Positions 48,365-57,503 of a stretch of DNA of 64,000 bases are shown piece by piece. This DNA comes from Bradyrhizobium yuanmingense. GTDB lineage: Bacteria > Pseudomonadota > Alphaproteobacteria > Rhizobiales > Xanthobacteraceae. The stretch's first letter is position 1; the number at the start of each line of letters is the position of its first letter. The notes beneath the pieces were generated by a model. The model searched no databases, was not told the DNA's origin, and worked only from the letters and a program-made list of their open reading frames with translations. The stretch is from positions 1-64,000 of the forward strand of contig NZ_JARFML010000011.1 of NCBI RefSeq assembly GCF_029167105.1, in the 5' to 3' direction. The position numbers and the translations under genes were made by a program.

Positions 48365-49630
48365 ATGAGATTGCTCGGGAAACTGGGACTCGCCGCTGCC
48401 GCATGCCTGCTTTGGGCCAGTTCCGCGTCAGCCGACACCACGGTCAAATGGCTGCACATCGAGGTCAACCCGGCCCAGGTGAAGATCTGGGAGGAGGTCG
48501 CACGCAGCTATGAGGCGTCGCACCCAGGTGTGAAGGTCGAGATGCAGTTCCTCGAGAACGAGGCCTACAAGGCCAAGCTGCCGACCATCCTGCAATCGAA
48601 GGATCGGCCGCACATCATCTATAGCTGGGCCGGCGGGGTCCTGAAGACCCAGATCGAGGCCAGCGTCCTGGAAGACATCACCGATTCCGTGAAGAGCGGC
48701 GGCTACAGCGACACGATCGCACCGGCAGCGCTCGCGGCTTTCACCAGCAACGGCAAGGTCTATGGCCTGCCGACCGCGCTGTCGCAGGTCGGCTTCCTCT
48801 ACAACAAGGACTTGATGGCCAAGGGGAATGTCGACGCGAGCAAGATCAAGACATGGGACGATCTGCTCGGCGCAGTGAAAACGCTGAGGGCCGCGGGCGT
48901 GACGCCGATTGTGGTTGGCGGTGCCGACAAATGGCCGCTGCATTTTTACTGGACGCATCTCGCAGTGCGCATCGGCGGCAAGCCGGCCTTCGATGCAGCG
49001 CTGAAGGGTGAGAATGGCGGGTTCACTGGGGAGACCTTCCAGAGATCCGGCGAGCTGTTCAAGCAGCTGGTCGATCTGCAGCCGTTCCAGAACGGCTTCC
49101 TCGGCTTCAAGAACCCGCAGGCCGTGGGCTATTTCGGCGACGGCAAGGCCGCGATGATCCTGGCCATCTCGTCGTTCTATCACACCCAGCGCGCCCTTGC
49201 CGCCGACAAGGTCGGTCTCAGCGACGACAAGCTCGGCTGGTTCGATTTTCCGACCGTACCCGGCGGCAAGGGTGAGCCGTCGGACACGCTCGGTGGCATC
49301 ACCGGTTGGCTGATCACCAAGGGGGCGCCGAAGGAGGCCACCGACTTCCTCAAGTTCTTCATCTCCAAGGACGTGCAGGCGCGGCTCGCCGCGGGCAACT
49401 TCATCGTGCCCGTCGTCAAGGGCGGCGAGGCCGGTCTCAACAGCGCCTTCATGAAGCAGATCGCGGCCAATCTCGCCAAGTCGAACTATCACCAGAATTT
49501 CTACGACCAGAGCCTCGGACCGTCGGTCGGCCGCGTCGTCAACGACGTCACGGCCGAGATCGCCGGCGGCAGCATGAGCCCGAAAGACGCGGCGAAAGCC
49601 ATCGAGGCGGCGTACAAGCAAGGTAACTGA
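48365..49630 (+). CDS. Sugar ABC transporter substrate-binding protein (extracellular solute-binding family 1)
   Basis: 421 residues from ATG 48365, just after GGGAGGATGTG. Signal peptide about 1-24 (LLGKLGLAAAACLLWASSASA). The mature start DTTVKWLHIEVNPAQVKIWEEV and the motif GKVYGLPTALSQVGFLYNKDLM (in parts VYGLPTALSQVGF and LYNKDL) are characteristic of carbohydrate receptors. Sugar unknown. It is the first gene of an operon with two permeases, an oxidoreductase and a ThuA-like protein. Confidence 0.92.
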   Translation: MRLLGKLGLAAAACLLWASSASADTTVKWLHIEVNPAQVKIWEEVARSYEASHPGVKVEMQFLENEAYKAKLPTILQSKDRPHIIYSWAGGVLKTQIEASVLEDITDSVKSGGYSDTIAPAALAAFTSNGKVYGLPTALSQVGFLYNKDLMAKGNVDASKIKTWDDLLGAVKTLRAAGVTPIVVGGADKWPLHFYWTHLAVRIGGKPAFDAALKGENGGFTGETFQRSGELFKQLVDLQPFQNGFLGFKNPQAVGYFGDGKAAMILAISSFYHTQRALAADKVGLSDDKLGWFDFPTVPGGKGEPSDTLGGITGWLITKGAPKEATDFLKFFISKDVQARLAAGNFIVPVVKGGEAGLNSAFMKQIAANLAKSNYHQNFYDQSLGPSVGRVVNDVTAEIAGGSMSPKDAAKAIEAAYKQGN

Positions 49631-49632
49631 TT

Positions 49633-50574
49633 GTGGCGCGACGGATCGCGATCACCTCGCCGATCGGCGTTGCCGGTGAGGCGGCGCCCCAGGTCGCGGT
49701 TCGCGGCCCGGGCTGGGACGGACGCTTCACGGTCCTGATCCTGTTCCTGCCGCCCGCGCTGCTGCTGTTCACCCTGTTCGTGGTGCTGCCGATCGGCGAG
49801 GCCGCCTGGTACTCGGCCTTCAACTGGAACGGGTTCGGCAGGCCGACGAACTGGATCGGCTTCGACAATTACCGTTTCGTGCTGGAGACGCGGGCCTTCT
49901 GGCTCGCGCTGCGCAACAACGGGCTGATCATTGCGGTCTCGCTCGCCGTCCAGCTACCGCTCGCGCTCACGCTGGCCTTGATGCTGGCCGAAAAGTTTCG
50001 CGGCGCCGTGGCGCTGCGCATGCTGTTCTTCATGCCCTATATCCTCGCCGAGATCGCAACCGGCCTGATCTTCAGCTTCGTCTATGACGGCGACTACGGC
50101 CTCGTCGCCTCGATCTGGCGCGCCTTCGGCGCCGAGCCTCCGCATTTATTGGCCTCGACCGACACGGCGATGCTGGCGGTCCTGATCGTGGTGGTCTGGA
50201 AGTATTTCGGCTTCCACATGATGCTGTTCATCGCCGCGCTCCAAAGCCTCGACAAGAACCTGGTCGAGGCCGCCCGCATCGACGGCGCGACGCGGACGCA
50301 GACGCTGCGCCACGTCGTGATCCCCTTGCTCTATCCGACGATCCGCCTGTCGGTGTTCTTCGCCATCATCGGATCCCTGCAGCTGTTCGATCTCGTCATG
50401 CCGCTGACGCGCGGCGGACCGGCCGACTCCTCGAACACGTTGGTGAGCTTTCTCTACAACAACGGCATCTCGCGGATGCGGGTCGGCTATGGCAGCGCCA
50501 TCGGCGTCATCCTGTTCGCGATCTGCGTGACCTTTGCCTTCACCTACAAGCGATGGTTCATGCGCGATGAATAG
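49633..50574 (+). CDS. Sugar ABC transporter permease (MalF/UgpA type)
   Basis: 313-residue membrane protein with GTG start at 49633, two bases after the receptor stop. Six helices and the EAA loop EAARIDGATRTQTLRHVVIPLL (in parts EAARIDGATRTQ and VIPLLYPT, about 213-236) are clear. Overlaps the next permease gene by 8 bp. Confidence 0.92.
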   Translation: MARRIAITSPIGVAGEAAPQVAVRGPGWDGRFTVLILFLPPALLLFTLFVVLPIGEAAWYSAFNWNGFGRPTNWIGFDNYRFVLETRAFWLALRNNGLIIAVSLAVQLPLALTLALMLAEKFRGAVALRMLFFMPYILAEIATGLIFSFVYDGDYGLVASIWRAFGAEPPHLLASTDTAMLAVLIVVVWKYFGFHMMLFIAALQSLDKNLVEAARIDGATRTQTLRHVVIPLLYPTIRLSVFFAIIGSLQLFDLVMPLTRGGPADSSNTLVSFLYNNGISRMRVGYGSAIGVILFAICVTFAFTYKRWFMRDE

Positions 50575-51412
50575 TGCCGGGGCTAGACTCGCATTCGATC
50601 CCGCCGTGCTGTTCAAGGCGCTGTTCCTCGGCCTGGTCGCGATCTTCGTCCTGGTGCCGCTGCTCGCGACCCTGCTCGGCGGCTTCAAGTCGCTCGGCGA
50701 GCTCCGTGTCAATCCGTTCGGCCTGCCCGCACAATGGGAGTGGCAGAACTATGCCGACATCCTGTTCTCGGCGCGCTACTGGCAGCTCCTGCGCAACTCG
50801 CTTGTCATCTCGACGCTGGCGGTGGCGCTGACCCTGATCACGGCTTCGATGGCCGCGTTCACCTTCGCCCATGTCAGGTTCTTCGGCTCATCGATGCTGC
50901 TCAGCTATCTGACGCTGGGCCTGCTGTTTCCCGCCGCGACCGCCGTGCTGCCTCTGTTCATCAAGGTGCGGGATCTCGGCCTGCTCGACACTTATTTCGG
51001 CGTCGCGCTGCCGCAGGTGGCGTTCAGTCTCGCCATGAGCGTGCTGCTGCTGCGCCGCTTCTTCAAGGACATTCCATACGAGCTGCTCGAGGCGGCGCTG
51101 GTCGACGGCTGCAGCTACATCAAGTTCTTCCGCTATGTGACGCTGCCCTTGTCGCGTCCGATCCTGGCGACCGTCGGCACCATCACCTTCGTCAACAGCT
51201 GGAACGCCTATCTGCTGCCGCTGGTGATGCTGAACACCGACGCGCTGTATCCCTGGCCGCTCGGCATCATGGTCTACCAGGGCGAATACTCGTCCGAATG
51301 GCACCTGATCCTGGCCTTCATCACACTCACCATCCTGCCCACGATCATTCTGTTCCTGCTGGCGCAGAAGCACATCGTGGCGGGCCTCACCGCAGGTGCG
51401 GTCAAGGGATGA
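50567..51412 (+). CDS. Sugar ABC transporter permease (MalG/UgpE type)
   Basis: 281 residues from ATG 50567, inside the end of the previous gene (8-bp overlap). Six helices, the EAA loop EAALVDGCSYIKFFRYVTLPL (in parts EAALVDGCSYIKF and VTLPLSRP, about 181-203), and the C-terminal QKHIVAGLTAGAVKG typical of MalG-type permeases. No ATP-binding subunit gene follows; the next genes are dehydrogenase and ThuA-like. Confidence 0.92.
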   Translation: MNSAGARLAFDPAVLFKALFLGLVAIFVLVPLLATLLGGFKSLGELRVNPFGLPAQWEWQNYADILFSARYWQLLRNSLVISTLAVALTLITASMAAFTFAHVRFFGSSMLLSYLTLGLLFPAATAVLPLFIKVRDLGLLDTYFGVALPQVAFSLAMSVLLLRRFFKDIPYELLEAALVDGCSYIKFFRYVTLPLSRPILATVGTITFVNSWNAYLLPLVMLNTDALYPWPLGIMVYQGEYSSEWHLILAFITLTILPTIILFLLAQKHIVAGLTAGAVKG

Positions 51413-51434
51413 GCCGCATTCTGAGGAGATAACA

Positions 51435-52532
51435 ATGAGAAAAGTCGGCATCGGAATCATCGGCTGTGGTGTGATTAGCACCGCCTATCTCAAGGCCGCC
51501 CAGCGCTTTCCGGTCATGGAGGTCAGGGCGCTCGCCGACATGCGCAGCGAGGTTGCGGAGCGCCAGGGCGCGGCCTTCGGCTTGCCGGGAATGCGGGTAG
51601 ACCAATTGTTGAAGCGCGACGATGTCGAGATCGTCGTCAATCTCACGGTGCCGCTCGCCCACACCGACGTCAGCCTGGCGGTGCTGAACGCCGGCAAGCA
51701 CGTCCATTCGGAGAAGCCGCTCGGCATCAATGTCACTGAGGCGCGCAAGGTCATGGAGCTCGCCGCGCAGAAGAACCTGCGCGTCGGCTGCGCGCCCGAC
51801 ACGTTCCTCGGCGGCGGCCATCAGACCGCGCGCAAGCTGATCGATGATGGTGCGATCGGCACGCCCGTCGCGGGCAGCGTTTTCTTCGGCTGCCCCGGCC
51901 ACGAGCGCTGGCACCCGGCGCCCGGCTTCTATTACCTGCGCGGCGGCGGGCCGATGATGGACATGGGGCCGTATTACATCACCGATCTCGTGCAATTGCT
52001 CGGTCCGGTCGCCAGCGTGATGGGCTCGACCGCGCGCCCCAAAACCGAGCGCCTCGTCACCAGCCAGCCGATGAACGGCGCGCTGATTCCGGTCGAGGTC
52101 GCGACCCATGTCGCGGGGACGCTGGAGTTCGAGAGCGGGGCGGTCGTGTCGATCACGATGAGCTTCGACGTGCCGAAACATCGGCATGCGCCGATCGAGA
52201 TCTACGGCGACAAGGGCAGCATGCTGGTGCCTGACCCAAATCGTTTCGGCGGCGAGGTTCAGGTGGCCAAGACTGGCGGCGAATGGGAAGCGATGCCGCT
52301 GACGCATGGCCACGTCGAGGGCGAGTTTCGCTCCATCGGCGTCGCCGACATGGCTGGCGCGATCCTGAACGACCGACCGCATCGCGCCAGCGGCGCGCTC
52401 GCGTTCCACGTGCTGGAGGTGATGGAGGCGTTCCAGACCTCCGCCGACGAGGGCCGCCGTGTCAGGATCGAGAGCCGCGTCGAGCGGCCGGCGATGCTGC
52501 CGGCAGGGCGTGAAACCGGACAGATCGATTGA
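51435..52532 (+). CDS. Gfo/Idh/MocA family oxidoreductase
   Basis: 365 residues from ATG 51435 (MRKVGIGIIGCGVISTAYLK) after GGAGATAAC. The NAD(P) site GIIGCGVIS is at 8-16, the EKP motif HSEKPLGINV at about 99-108 holds the catalytic Lys, and a second-domain GGGPMMDMGPYYITDLVQLLG (in parts GGGPMMDMG and YYITDLVQL) near 173-193 provides the conserved Asp region. It oxidises or reduces a cyclic sugar or inositol. It lies between the permeases and the ThuA-like gene, a common arrangement in alphaproteobacterial sugar loci. Confidence 0.92.
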   Translation: MRKVGIGIIGCGVISTAYLKAAQRFPVMEVRALADMRSEVAERQGAAFGLPGMRVDQLLKRDDVEIVVNLTVPLAHTDVSLAVLNAGKHVHSEKPLGINVTEARKVMELAAQKNLRVGCAPDTFLGGGHQTARKLIDDGAIGTPVAGSVFFGCPGHERWHPAPGFYYLRGGGPMMDMGPYYITDLVQLLGPVASVMGSTARPKTERLVTSQPMNGALIPVEVATHVAGTLEFESGAVVSITMSFDVPKHRHAPIEIYGDKGSMLVPDPNRFGGEVQVAKTGGEWEAMPLTHGHVEGEFRSIGVADMAGAILNDRPHRASGALAFHVLEVMEAFQTSADEGRRVRIESRVERPAMLPAGRETGQID

Positions 52533-52536
52533 GGGT

Positions 52537-53187
52537 ATGACCATGCGCAAGGCAATGATTGTATGGGGCGGCTGGCCGGGACACGATCCCGATCTCTGCG
52601 CGTCGATGATCCGTGGCTGGCTGAAGGCGGAAGGTTTCGAGGTGCGGATCGAAACCACGACGGCAGCCTTCGCCGATCCCGCGATCCACGATCTGTCGCT
52701 GATCATACCGATCTACACGATGTCGAAGATCGAGAAGGCGGAAGCGCTCAACCTCTGCGATGCGGTGCGCAGCGGCGTCGGGCTTGCCGGCCATCATGGC
52801 GGCATGTGCGATGCTTTCCGCGAATCGGTCGATTACCAATTCCTGTGCGGCGGGCAGTGGGTCGCCCATCCCGGCAACATCATCGACTACAAGGTCGACT
52901 TGACGAAACCGGACGATCCGATCATGACGGGTCTGAAAAGCTTCGAGCATCGGTCAGAGCAATATTACATGCATGTCGATCCCGCCATCGAGGTCCTGGC
53001 AACGACGACCTTCACCGGTGAGCACGCGCCCTGGATCGAGGGCGTCGTGATGCCCGTGGTGTGGAAAAAGCGCTATGGCGCGGGGCGGGTATTCTATTCC
53101 TCGCTGGGCCACCGCGCCTACGAGCTCGACGTGCCGGAGATCCGGACCTTGATGACCCGCGGCATGCTGTGGGCCGCGCGCGAATGA
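52537..53187 (+). CDS. ThuA-like (trehalose utilization-related) glutamine-amidotransferase-fold protein
   Basis: 216 residues starting at ATG 52537 (or 52543). The start KAMIVWGGWPGHDPDLCASMI and the later GVGLAGHHGGMCDAFRESVDYQFLCGGQWVAHPG (in parts GLAGHHGGMCDAF and YQFLCGGQWVAHPG, about 89-122) are the ThuA pattern. ThuA works with an oxidoreductase (ThuB, Gfo/Idh family) on a 3-ketodisaccharide or similar sugar in Sinorhizobium, and the same pairing is seen here. Overlaps the LacI gene by 4 bp. Confidence 0.88.
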   Translation: MTMRKAMIVWGGWPGHDPDLCASMIRGWLKAEGFEVRIETTTAAFADPAIHDLSLIIPIYTMSKIEKAEALNLCDAVRSGVGLAGHHGGMCDAFRESVDYQFLCGGQWVAHPGNIIDYKVDLTKPDDPIMTGLKSFEHRSEQYYMHVDPAIEVLATTTFTGEHAPWIEGVVMPVVWKKRYGAGRVFYSSLGHRAYELDVPEIRTLMTRGMLWAARE

Positions 53188-54233
53188 CTGAAGGCGCGAC
53201 CCAGCCGGTGACTCGGGCCACGCTCGAGGACGTCGCGCGCGCGGCAGGCGTTTCGCTCGCCACCGTCGATCGCGTCGTCAACCGGCGCGAGGGTGTCCGC
53301 GCCAAGACCGTCGCGCGGGTCGAGGCCGCGGTGGCAAAACTCGGCTATCGCGCCGATCTTGCCGCGGCGCGGCTTGCTCGCGGGCAGACCTTCCGCTTCG
53401 CCTTCGTGCTGCCGACCGGCAGCAACAGCTTCATGACCAACCTCACCGAACAGGTCGCGCGCACCGCGGGCTGGCTCGCCGGCCATCGCGGCTTCATCGA
53501 CATCCACCATGTCGACGTGTTCGACCCCGACGTCCTTGCCGGTGCACTGGAGAACCTCTCGCCGGCCTATCAGGGCGTCGCCGTCATCGCGCTCGATCAC
53601 CCCAGGGTGCGCGCCGCGATCGACGAACTCGTCGCGCGCGGGGTTGCCGTGGTGACCCTGGTATCGGATGCGCCGAGCTCGTCCCGGGTGCATTATGTCG
53701 GGATCGACAATCCGGCCGCGGGCCGCACCGCCGCCACGCTGATGGGGCGCTTCCTCGCCGGGCGCGAGGGCACCGTCGCCGTGATTGCGGGATCGTTGTC
53801 GCTGCGCGACCACACCGAACGGCAGTTCGGCTTCCACCAGATCCTGTCCAGCGAGTATGCGAACCTGTCCGCACTGCCTGTCATCGAGGGGCGCGACGAC
53901 AGCGACCGCACGCGGGACCTCACGGCCGCGCTGCTCGCCCGCCATGCCGATCTCCGTGGCATCTATTGTTGCGGTGCCGGAAACCGCGGCATCGCCGATG
54001 CGCTCGAGGCCTCGGGCCGCGCGCGCGAGGTGGTCTGGATCACCCATGAGCTGACCGAACACACCAGACGGTTCCTGGTGCGCGGCACGCTCGATGCCGT
54101 CATCAACCAGGATGCCGGCCATGAGGCGCGGTCTGCGGCGCGAGTCCTGCTCGCGCATTGTTCGGGCGAGCCGATCAGCCCCGACCAGGAACGCATCCGC
54201 ATCGACATTTTCCTGCGGGACAATCTGCCGTAA
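53184..54233 (+). CDS. LacI family transcriptional regulator
   Basis: 349 residues from ATG 53184 (ATGA overlap with the ThuA-like gene). The N-terminal helix-turn-helix RATLEDVARAAGVSLATVDR and hinge RVEAAVAKLGYRADLAAARLARGQ (in parts VEAAVAKLGYRADLAA) occupy about 11-67. The rest is a periplasmic-binding-like sugar domain with GRTAATLMGRFL near 177 and EPISPDQERIRIDIFLRDNL at the end. Located last in the sugar operon, so it probably controls that operon in response to the sugar. Confidence 0.92.
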   Translation: MTEGATQPVTRATLEDVARAAGVSLATVDRVVNRREGVRAKTVARVEAAVAKLGYRADLAAARLARGQTFRFAFVLPTGSNSFMTNLTEQVARTAGWLAGHRGFIDIHHVDVFDPDVLAGALENLSPAYQGVAVIALDHPRVRAAIDELVARGVAVVTLVSDAPSSSRVHYVGIDNPAAGRTAATLMGRFLAGREGTVAVIAGSLSLRDHTERQFGFHQILSSEYANLSALPVIEGRDDSDRTRDLTAALLARHADLRGIYCCGAGNRGIADALEASGRAREVVWITHELTEHTRRFLVRGTLDAVINQDAGHEARSAARVLLAHCSGEPISPDQERIRIDIFLRDNLP

Positions 54234-54235
54234 AA

Positions 54236-55123
54236 TTATCCCTCGTACTGATCCGGCCCCATCGCCCAGGACGACTCGTCGTGGCCGAAGGCGTAGTTGC
54301 GATTGTTGAGCGCCGGATTGCGGTTGACCAGCCGCCGCATGAACATCGGATGGGTCGCCGAGCGCACCTCGTGCTCGACCGTGAACAGCTTCCTGCCGCT
54401 GTCGAGGTCGACGATGTCGCAGAACCGGTACTGGTATTGATTGTCCTCGCGGGAGATCAGCTTGCGCGCGAGCAGCTTGCGGTAGGGACCGGAGAAATCG
54501 GTGATGTACATCTGCACGTGGTGGCCGTCATAGTCCGCTTGCGGCCGGTCGGTCTCGCGGAACAATAGATGCTGGTTGCGGCCCGTCTTCACGGCGGCCA
54601 CGGTGCCATCGCCGTTCCGCAAGCTCGCGGGCATGCCCATGACTTCAGGATAGAAGGCGCAGATGCCGGCCGCCGATCCCATGGGCACGTCGAACTCGAC
54701 ATAGGGAATGCCGAGCGCGATCCGGCCGAACCGCGGGGCGTCGGGCTCGTAGCAGCGCACGCGATTGCCCCACGGGCAAACCGCCTCGACATGGTCGTTG
54801 TGCTCCCTGAATGCGAACGCGGTGCCCTCGAGCTTCTTCGCGACCGACGCAAGCCGCGCCAGCAGCGCCTCGCGGCCTTCGATGACGAGGCCGATGTGTC
54901 CGCGCAGCACCTGCGGCCGGCCGCTCGGCAGATGCAACTGGCTCCGCCCGGCGTTGATCCACATGTTGGTGTCCGAGACCATCAGGTAGGGATCGCGGGT
55001 AAGCCCGAGCCCGGCGACGTAGAACAGCGTGGCGAGGCGCTGGTCCGGGACCTGGATATTGACGTGCTCGAAATGGATGGCGTTGCCGAGATCTTCTGCG
55101 GACCGGTCGAATTGTTGCGGCAT
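54236..55123 (-). CDS. VOC (glyoxalase/extradiol dioxygenase-like) superfamily protein
   Basis: 295 residues. Two VOC modules are suggested by the starts IHFEHVNIQVPDQRLATLFY (about 16-35) and GRIALGIPYVEFDVPMGSAA (about 131-150). The histidine and glutamate residues expected at a metal site are only partly clear (HFEHVN; HHVQMYI; ending HEVRSATHP). The length matches two-module extradiol dioxygenases but the catalytic pattern is not secure, so a non-dioxygenase VOC function is possible. Divergent from the CoA-transferase gene with 164 bp between. Confidence 0.7.
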   Translation of the reverse strand: MPQQFDRSAEDLGNAIHFEHVNIQVPDQRLATLFYVAGLGLTRDPYLMVSDTNMWINAGRSQLHLPSGRPQVLRGHIGLVIEGREALLARLASVAKKLEGTAFAFREHNDHVEAVCPWGNRVRCYEPDAPRFGRIALGIPYVEFDVPMGSAAGICAFYPEVMGMPASLRNGDGTVAAVKTGRNQHLLFRETDRPQADYDGHHVQMYITDFSGPYRKLLARKLISREDNQYQYRFCDIVDLDSGRKLFTVEHEVRSATHPMFMRRLVNRNPALNNRNYAFGHDESSWAMGPDQYEG

Positions 55124-55287
55124 GGTTGTGCTCTGCGTCGGGGATTGAAAGCGCCATACTATCGCACAATTTCCGCTCTCCGGAACGCCGGCCGATCACA
55201 TCTTGCGCGCAGGCCGTTATGCGCACCGCTCGCCTTGCGGTGGCAGCCAGTCCCTGTAATCTGAGCAAAACACTGGGGAAGAAGTCG

Positions 55288-56475
55288 ATGGGAGGAGTCC
55301 TGGAGGGCGTGCGCGTGCTCGATTTCGGGCGCTATATCGCCGGGCCCTATTGCGCCACATTGCTGGCCGAGTTCGGGGCCGACGTCATCCGGGTCGAGAA
55401 GCGCGACGGCAGCGAGGATCGGTTCGTCGCGCCGGTGGGTGAAGGCGGCGAGGGCGCGCTGTTCCTCCAGATCAACCGCAACAAGAAGGGCATCACGCTC
55501 GATCCGATGAAGGCGGAAGGCCAGGAGGTGATGCGCCGCCTGATCGCGACCGCGGACGTCGTCGTCGCCAATCTGCCGCCGCAGACCCTGCGCGCGATGA
55601 AGCTCGATTACGACTCGCTGAAAGCAATCAAGCCGGACATCATCCTGACCACGGCGACCGCATTCGGCGGGCCGGGCCCGTGGTCCGACCGCGTCGGCTT
55701 CGACGGGGTCGGGCAGGTGATGTCGGGCTCGGTGTACATGACGGGCACCGGCGATCCGCCGTACCGGGCCGCGGTGAATTGGGTCGATTTCGGCACTGCC
55801 TTGCACTGCGCGTTCGGCACGCTCGCCGCGCTGATCGAGCGCGGCAAATCCGGGCGCGGCCAGATCGTCGAGGGCGCGCTGCTCGGAACCGCTCTGTCCT
55901 TCACCAATGCCACGCTGATCGAGCAGGCCGTCATCGCCGTCAACCGCGTGCCGACGGGCAATCTCGGCCAGACCGCGGCGCCAGCCGACATCTACCGCAC
56001 CAAAGACGGCTGGGTGCTCTGCCAGGTCACCGGTCATCCGCTGTTCAAGCGCTGGGCGCGGCTGATGGGCGAGGAGGATGTGTGGCTGAACGATGCGCGC
56101 TTTGCCGACGACATCAGCCGCGGCAACAACGGCCCGCTCATCAGCGAGCGGATGGCGCGCTGGTGCGCCGAGCGCACCACGCAGGAGGCCGTCGACACGC
56201 TCGGCCAGGCGATGATCCCGACCGGGCCCGTGCTCTCGCCGCAGCAGGCGCTGGATCACCCGCACATCCGCGCCGCCGGCTTCATGCAGGATGTCGACTA
56301 TCCTGGCCTGCCGAAGCAGGCACCGGTTGCCCGCGCCGCGGTGCGGCTGTCGGAAACGCCGGGCGAGATCGCGCACCGCCCGCCGACCCTCGGCGAGCAC
56401 ACCGACCGCGTCCTCGCCGACCTCGGCTATGGTGCGGACGAGATCGCGGCGCTCCGGCAGAGCGGCGTCATCTAA
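55288..56475 (+). CDS. CoA-transferase family III (CaiB/BaiF) protein with atypical Asp region
   Basis: 395 residues. Start chosen at ATG 55288 (MGGVLEGVRVLDFGRYIAGP), matching family N-termini. The upstream frame to 55126 is not coding-like. It has LLAEFGADVIRVEKRDGSEDR (in parts LLAEFGADVIRVEK), FLQINRNKKGITLD and GDPPYRAAVNWVDFGTALHCAFG (in parts DPPYRAAVNWVDFG). The segment that usually reads VDVxLLD with the catalytic Asp reads VEGALLG here (residues 194-200), with Glu and Gly in place of the Asp residues. It would move CoA between organic acids, but the altered site leaves the activity uncertain. Confidence 0.85.
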   Translation: MGGVLEGVRVLDFGRYIAGPYCATLLAEFGADVIRVEKRDGSEDRFVAPVGEGGEGALFLQINRNKKGITLDPMKAEGQEVMRRLIATADVVVANLPPQTLRAMKLDYDSLKAIKPDIILTTATAFGGPGPWSDRVGFDGVGQVMSGSVYMTGTGDPPYRAAVNWVDFGTALHCAFGTLAALIERGKSGRGQIVEGALLGTALSFTNATLIEQAVIAVNRVPTGNLGQTAAPADIYRTKDGWVLCQVTGHPLFKRWARLMGEEDVWLNDARFADDISRGNNGPLISERMARWCAERTTQEAVDTLGQAMIPTGPVLSPQQALDHPHIRAAGFMQDVDYPGLPKQAPVARAAVRLSETPGEIAHRPPTLGEHTDRVLADLGYGADEIAALRQSGVI

Positions 56476-56476
56476 C

Positions 56477-57199
56477 TCACAGCAATTGCTTCAACGCCTT
56501 GGCGTCGGCGGGTGCTGCGCTCTTCTGGTCGTTGTCGAAATAGACGTAGACGTCGCAGCCCTGCCGCTTCCACGACTTGATGCGCCCCGCCCATTGCGCC
56601 AGCGCCGCCTTGGTATAGTGCCCGTGATAGCGCCCGCCCGGCCCGTGTCCGCGCACATAGACGAAATCCGCGGTGCGCTTCCACGGCGCCGGCGCATCGT
56701 GATGGTCGGACAGGCACAGCGAGATGTTCTCCTCAGCCAGCATGCGCAGGATGCGCGGCTGATACCAGCTCGGATGGCGGAATTCGAAGCTGTAGCGCCG
56801 CTTCCGCGACAAGAGCTTGAAGAACGAGGCGAGCCGGTCCGCATTCGCCTCGAATTGCGGCGGCAGCTGGAACAGGATCGGGCCGGCCTTGCCGCCGAGC
56901 CTGGAGATGCGATCCTCCAGCAGCTCGAGGCTGTTGACGGAGCGGTCCGACAGGCGCTTCCAGTGCGTGATAAATTTGGAGGCCTTCCAGGCGAACACGA
57001 AATCGCGGCCGGTCTGCTCCCGCCAACCCTTCACCGCTTCGGGCGTCGGCGTGCGGTAGAACACGCCGTTCAGCTCCGTGGTGTCGAACTGCCCGGCATA
57101 GTAGCGAAGCTGCTGCTTCAGCGTCACGCCCTCGGGAAAGAACGGGCCGCGCCAGGAGGCGTAGTGCCAGCCCGAAGTTCCGATCAGAACGCGTGCCAT
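56477..57199 (-). CDS. DUF72 family protein (YecE-like)
   Basis: 240 residues from ATG 57199. DUF72 features: VLIGTSGWHYASWRGPFFPEG (about 4-24, in parts GTSGWHYASW and FFPEG), QLRYYAGQFDTTELNGVFYR (about 30-49, in parts YYAGQFDTTELNG), FAWKASKFITH, LFQLPPQF and YVRGHGPGGRYHG, DVYVYFDNDQKSAAP near the C-terminus. The TIM-barrel fold is of unknown biochemical function. It converges on the CoA-transferase gene with one base between stops. Confidence 0.92.
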   Translation of the reverse strand: MARVLIGTSGWHYASWRGPFFPEGVTLKQQLRYYAGQFDTTELNGVFYRTPTPEAVKGWREQTGRDFVFAWKASKFITHWKRLSDRSVNSLELLEDRISRLGGKAGPILFQLPPQFEANADRLASFFKLLSRKRRYSFEFRHPSWYQPRILRMLAEENISLCLSDHHDAPAPWKRTADFVYVRGHGPGGRYHGHYTKAALAQWAGRIKSWKRQGCDVYVYFDNDQKSAAPADAKALKQLL

Positions 57200-57287
57200 C
57201 GATGTGCCATCTCTTGCCTTTCCGGAGGGGAACGTCCTCGCAGCCGATACGTTTCCGGTGCACCAGCCAACGCAAGGACCGGAACCG

Positions 57288-57503
57288 ATGTACGCGCTGT
57301 TCGAAGGCAACAAGCAGATCGGCAATCCCTTTCCGACCGAGAAGGAAGTGTGGGAAGCCGCCTTGATCGAGGGCCTCGTGATCGACGTGCCCGTTGCGGA
57401 CGAGGAGGGCGGCCACATTCTGCCGTCCGGCTATCACGTCGAGCGCATCGAAGAGACGTTCGCGCCGCGGCCGGACTGGAAGCTGCCGCGCGAGATAAGT
57501 TAA
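57288..57503 (+). CDS. Conserved small hypothetical protein
   Basis: 71 residues from ATG 57288. It begins MYALFEGNKQIGNPFPTEKE and continues VWEAALIEGLVID..ADEEGGHILPSGYHVERIEE. Acidic, soluble, no signal. Not a known domain to me. Small proteins of this style are conserved in Bradyrhizobium-like genomes. Its TAA overlaps the convergent M20 gene stop within TTAA (57500-57503). Confidence 0.65.
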   Translation: MYALFEGNKQIGNPFPTEKEVWEAALIEGLVIDVPVADEEGGHILPSGYHVERIEETFAPRPDWKLPREIS

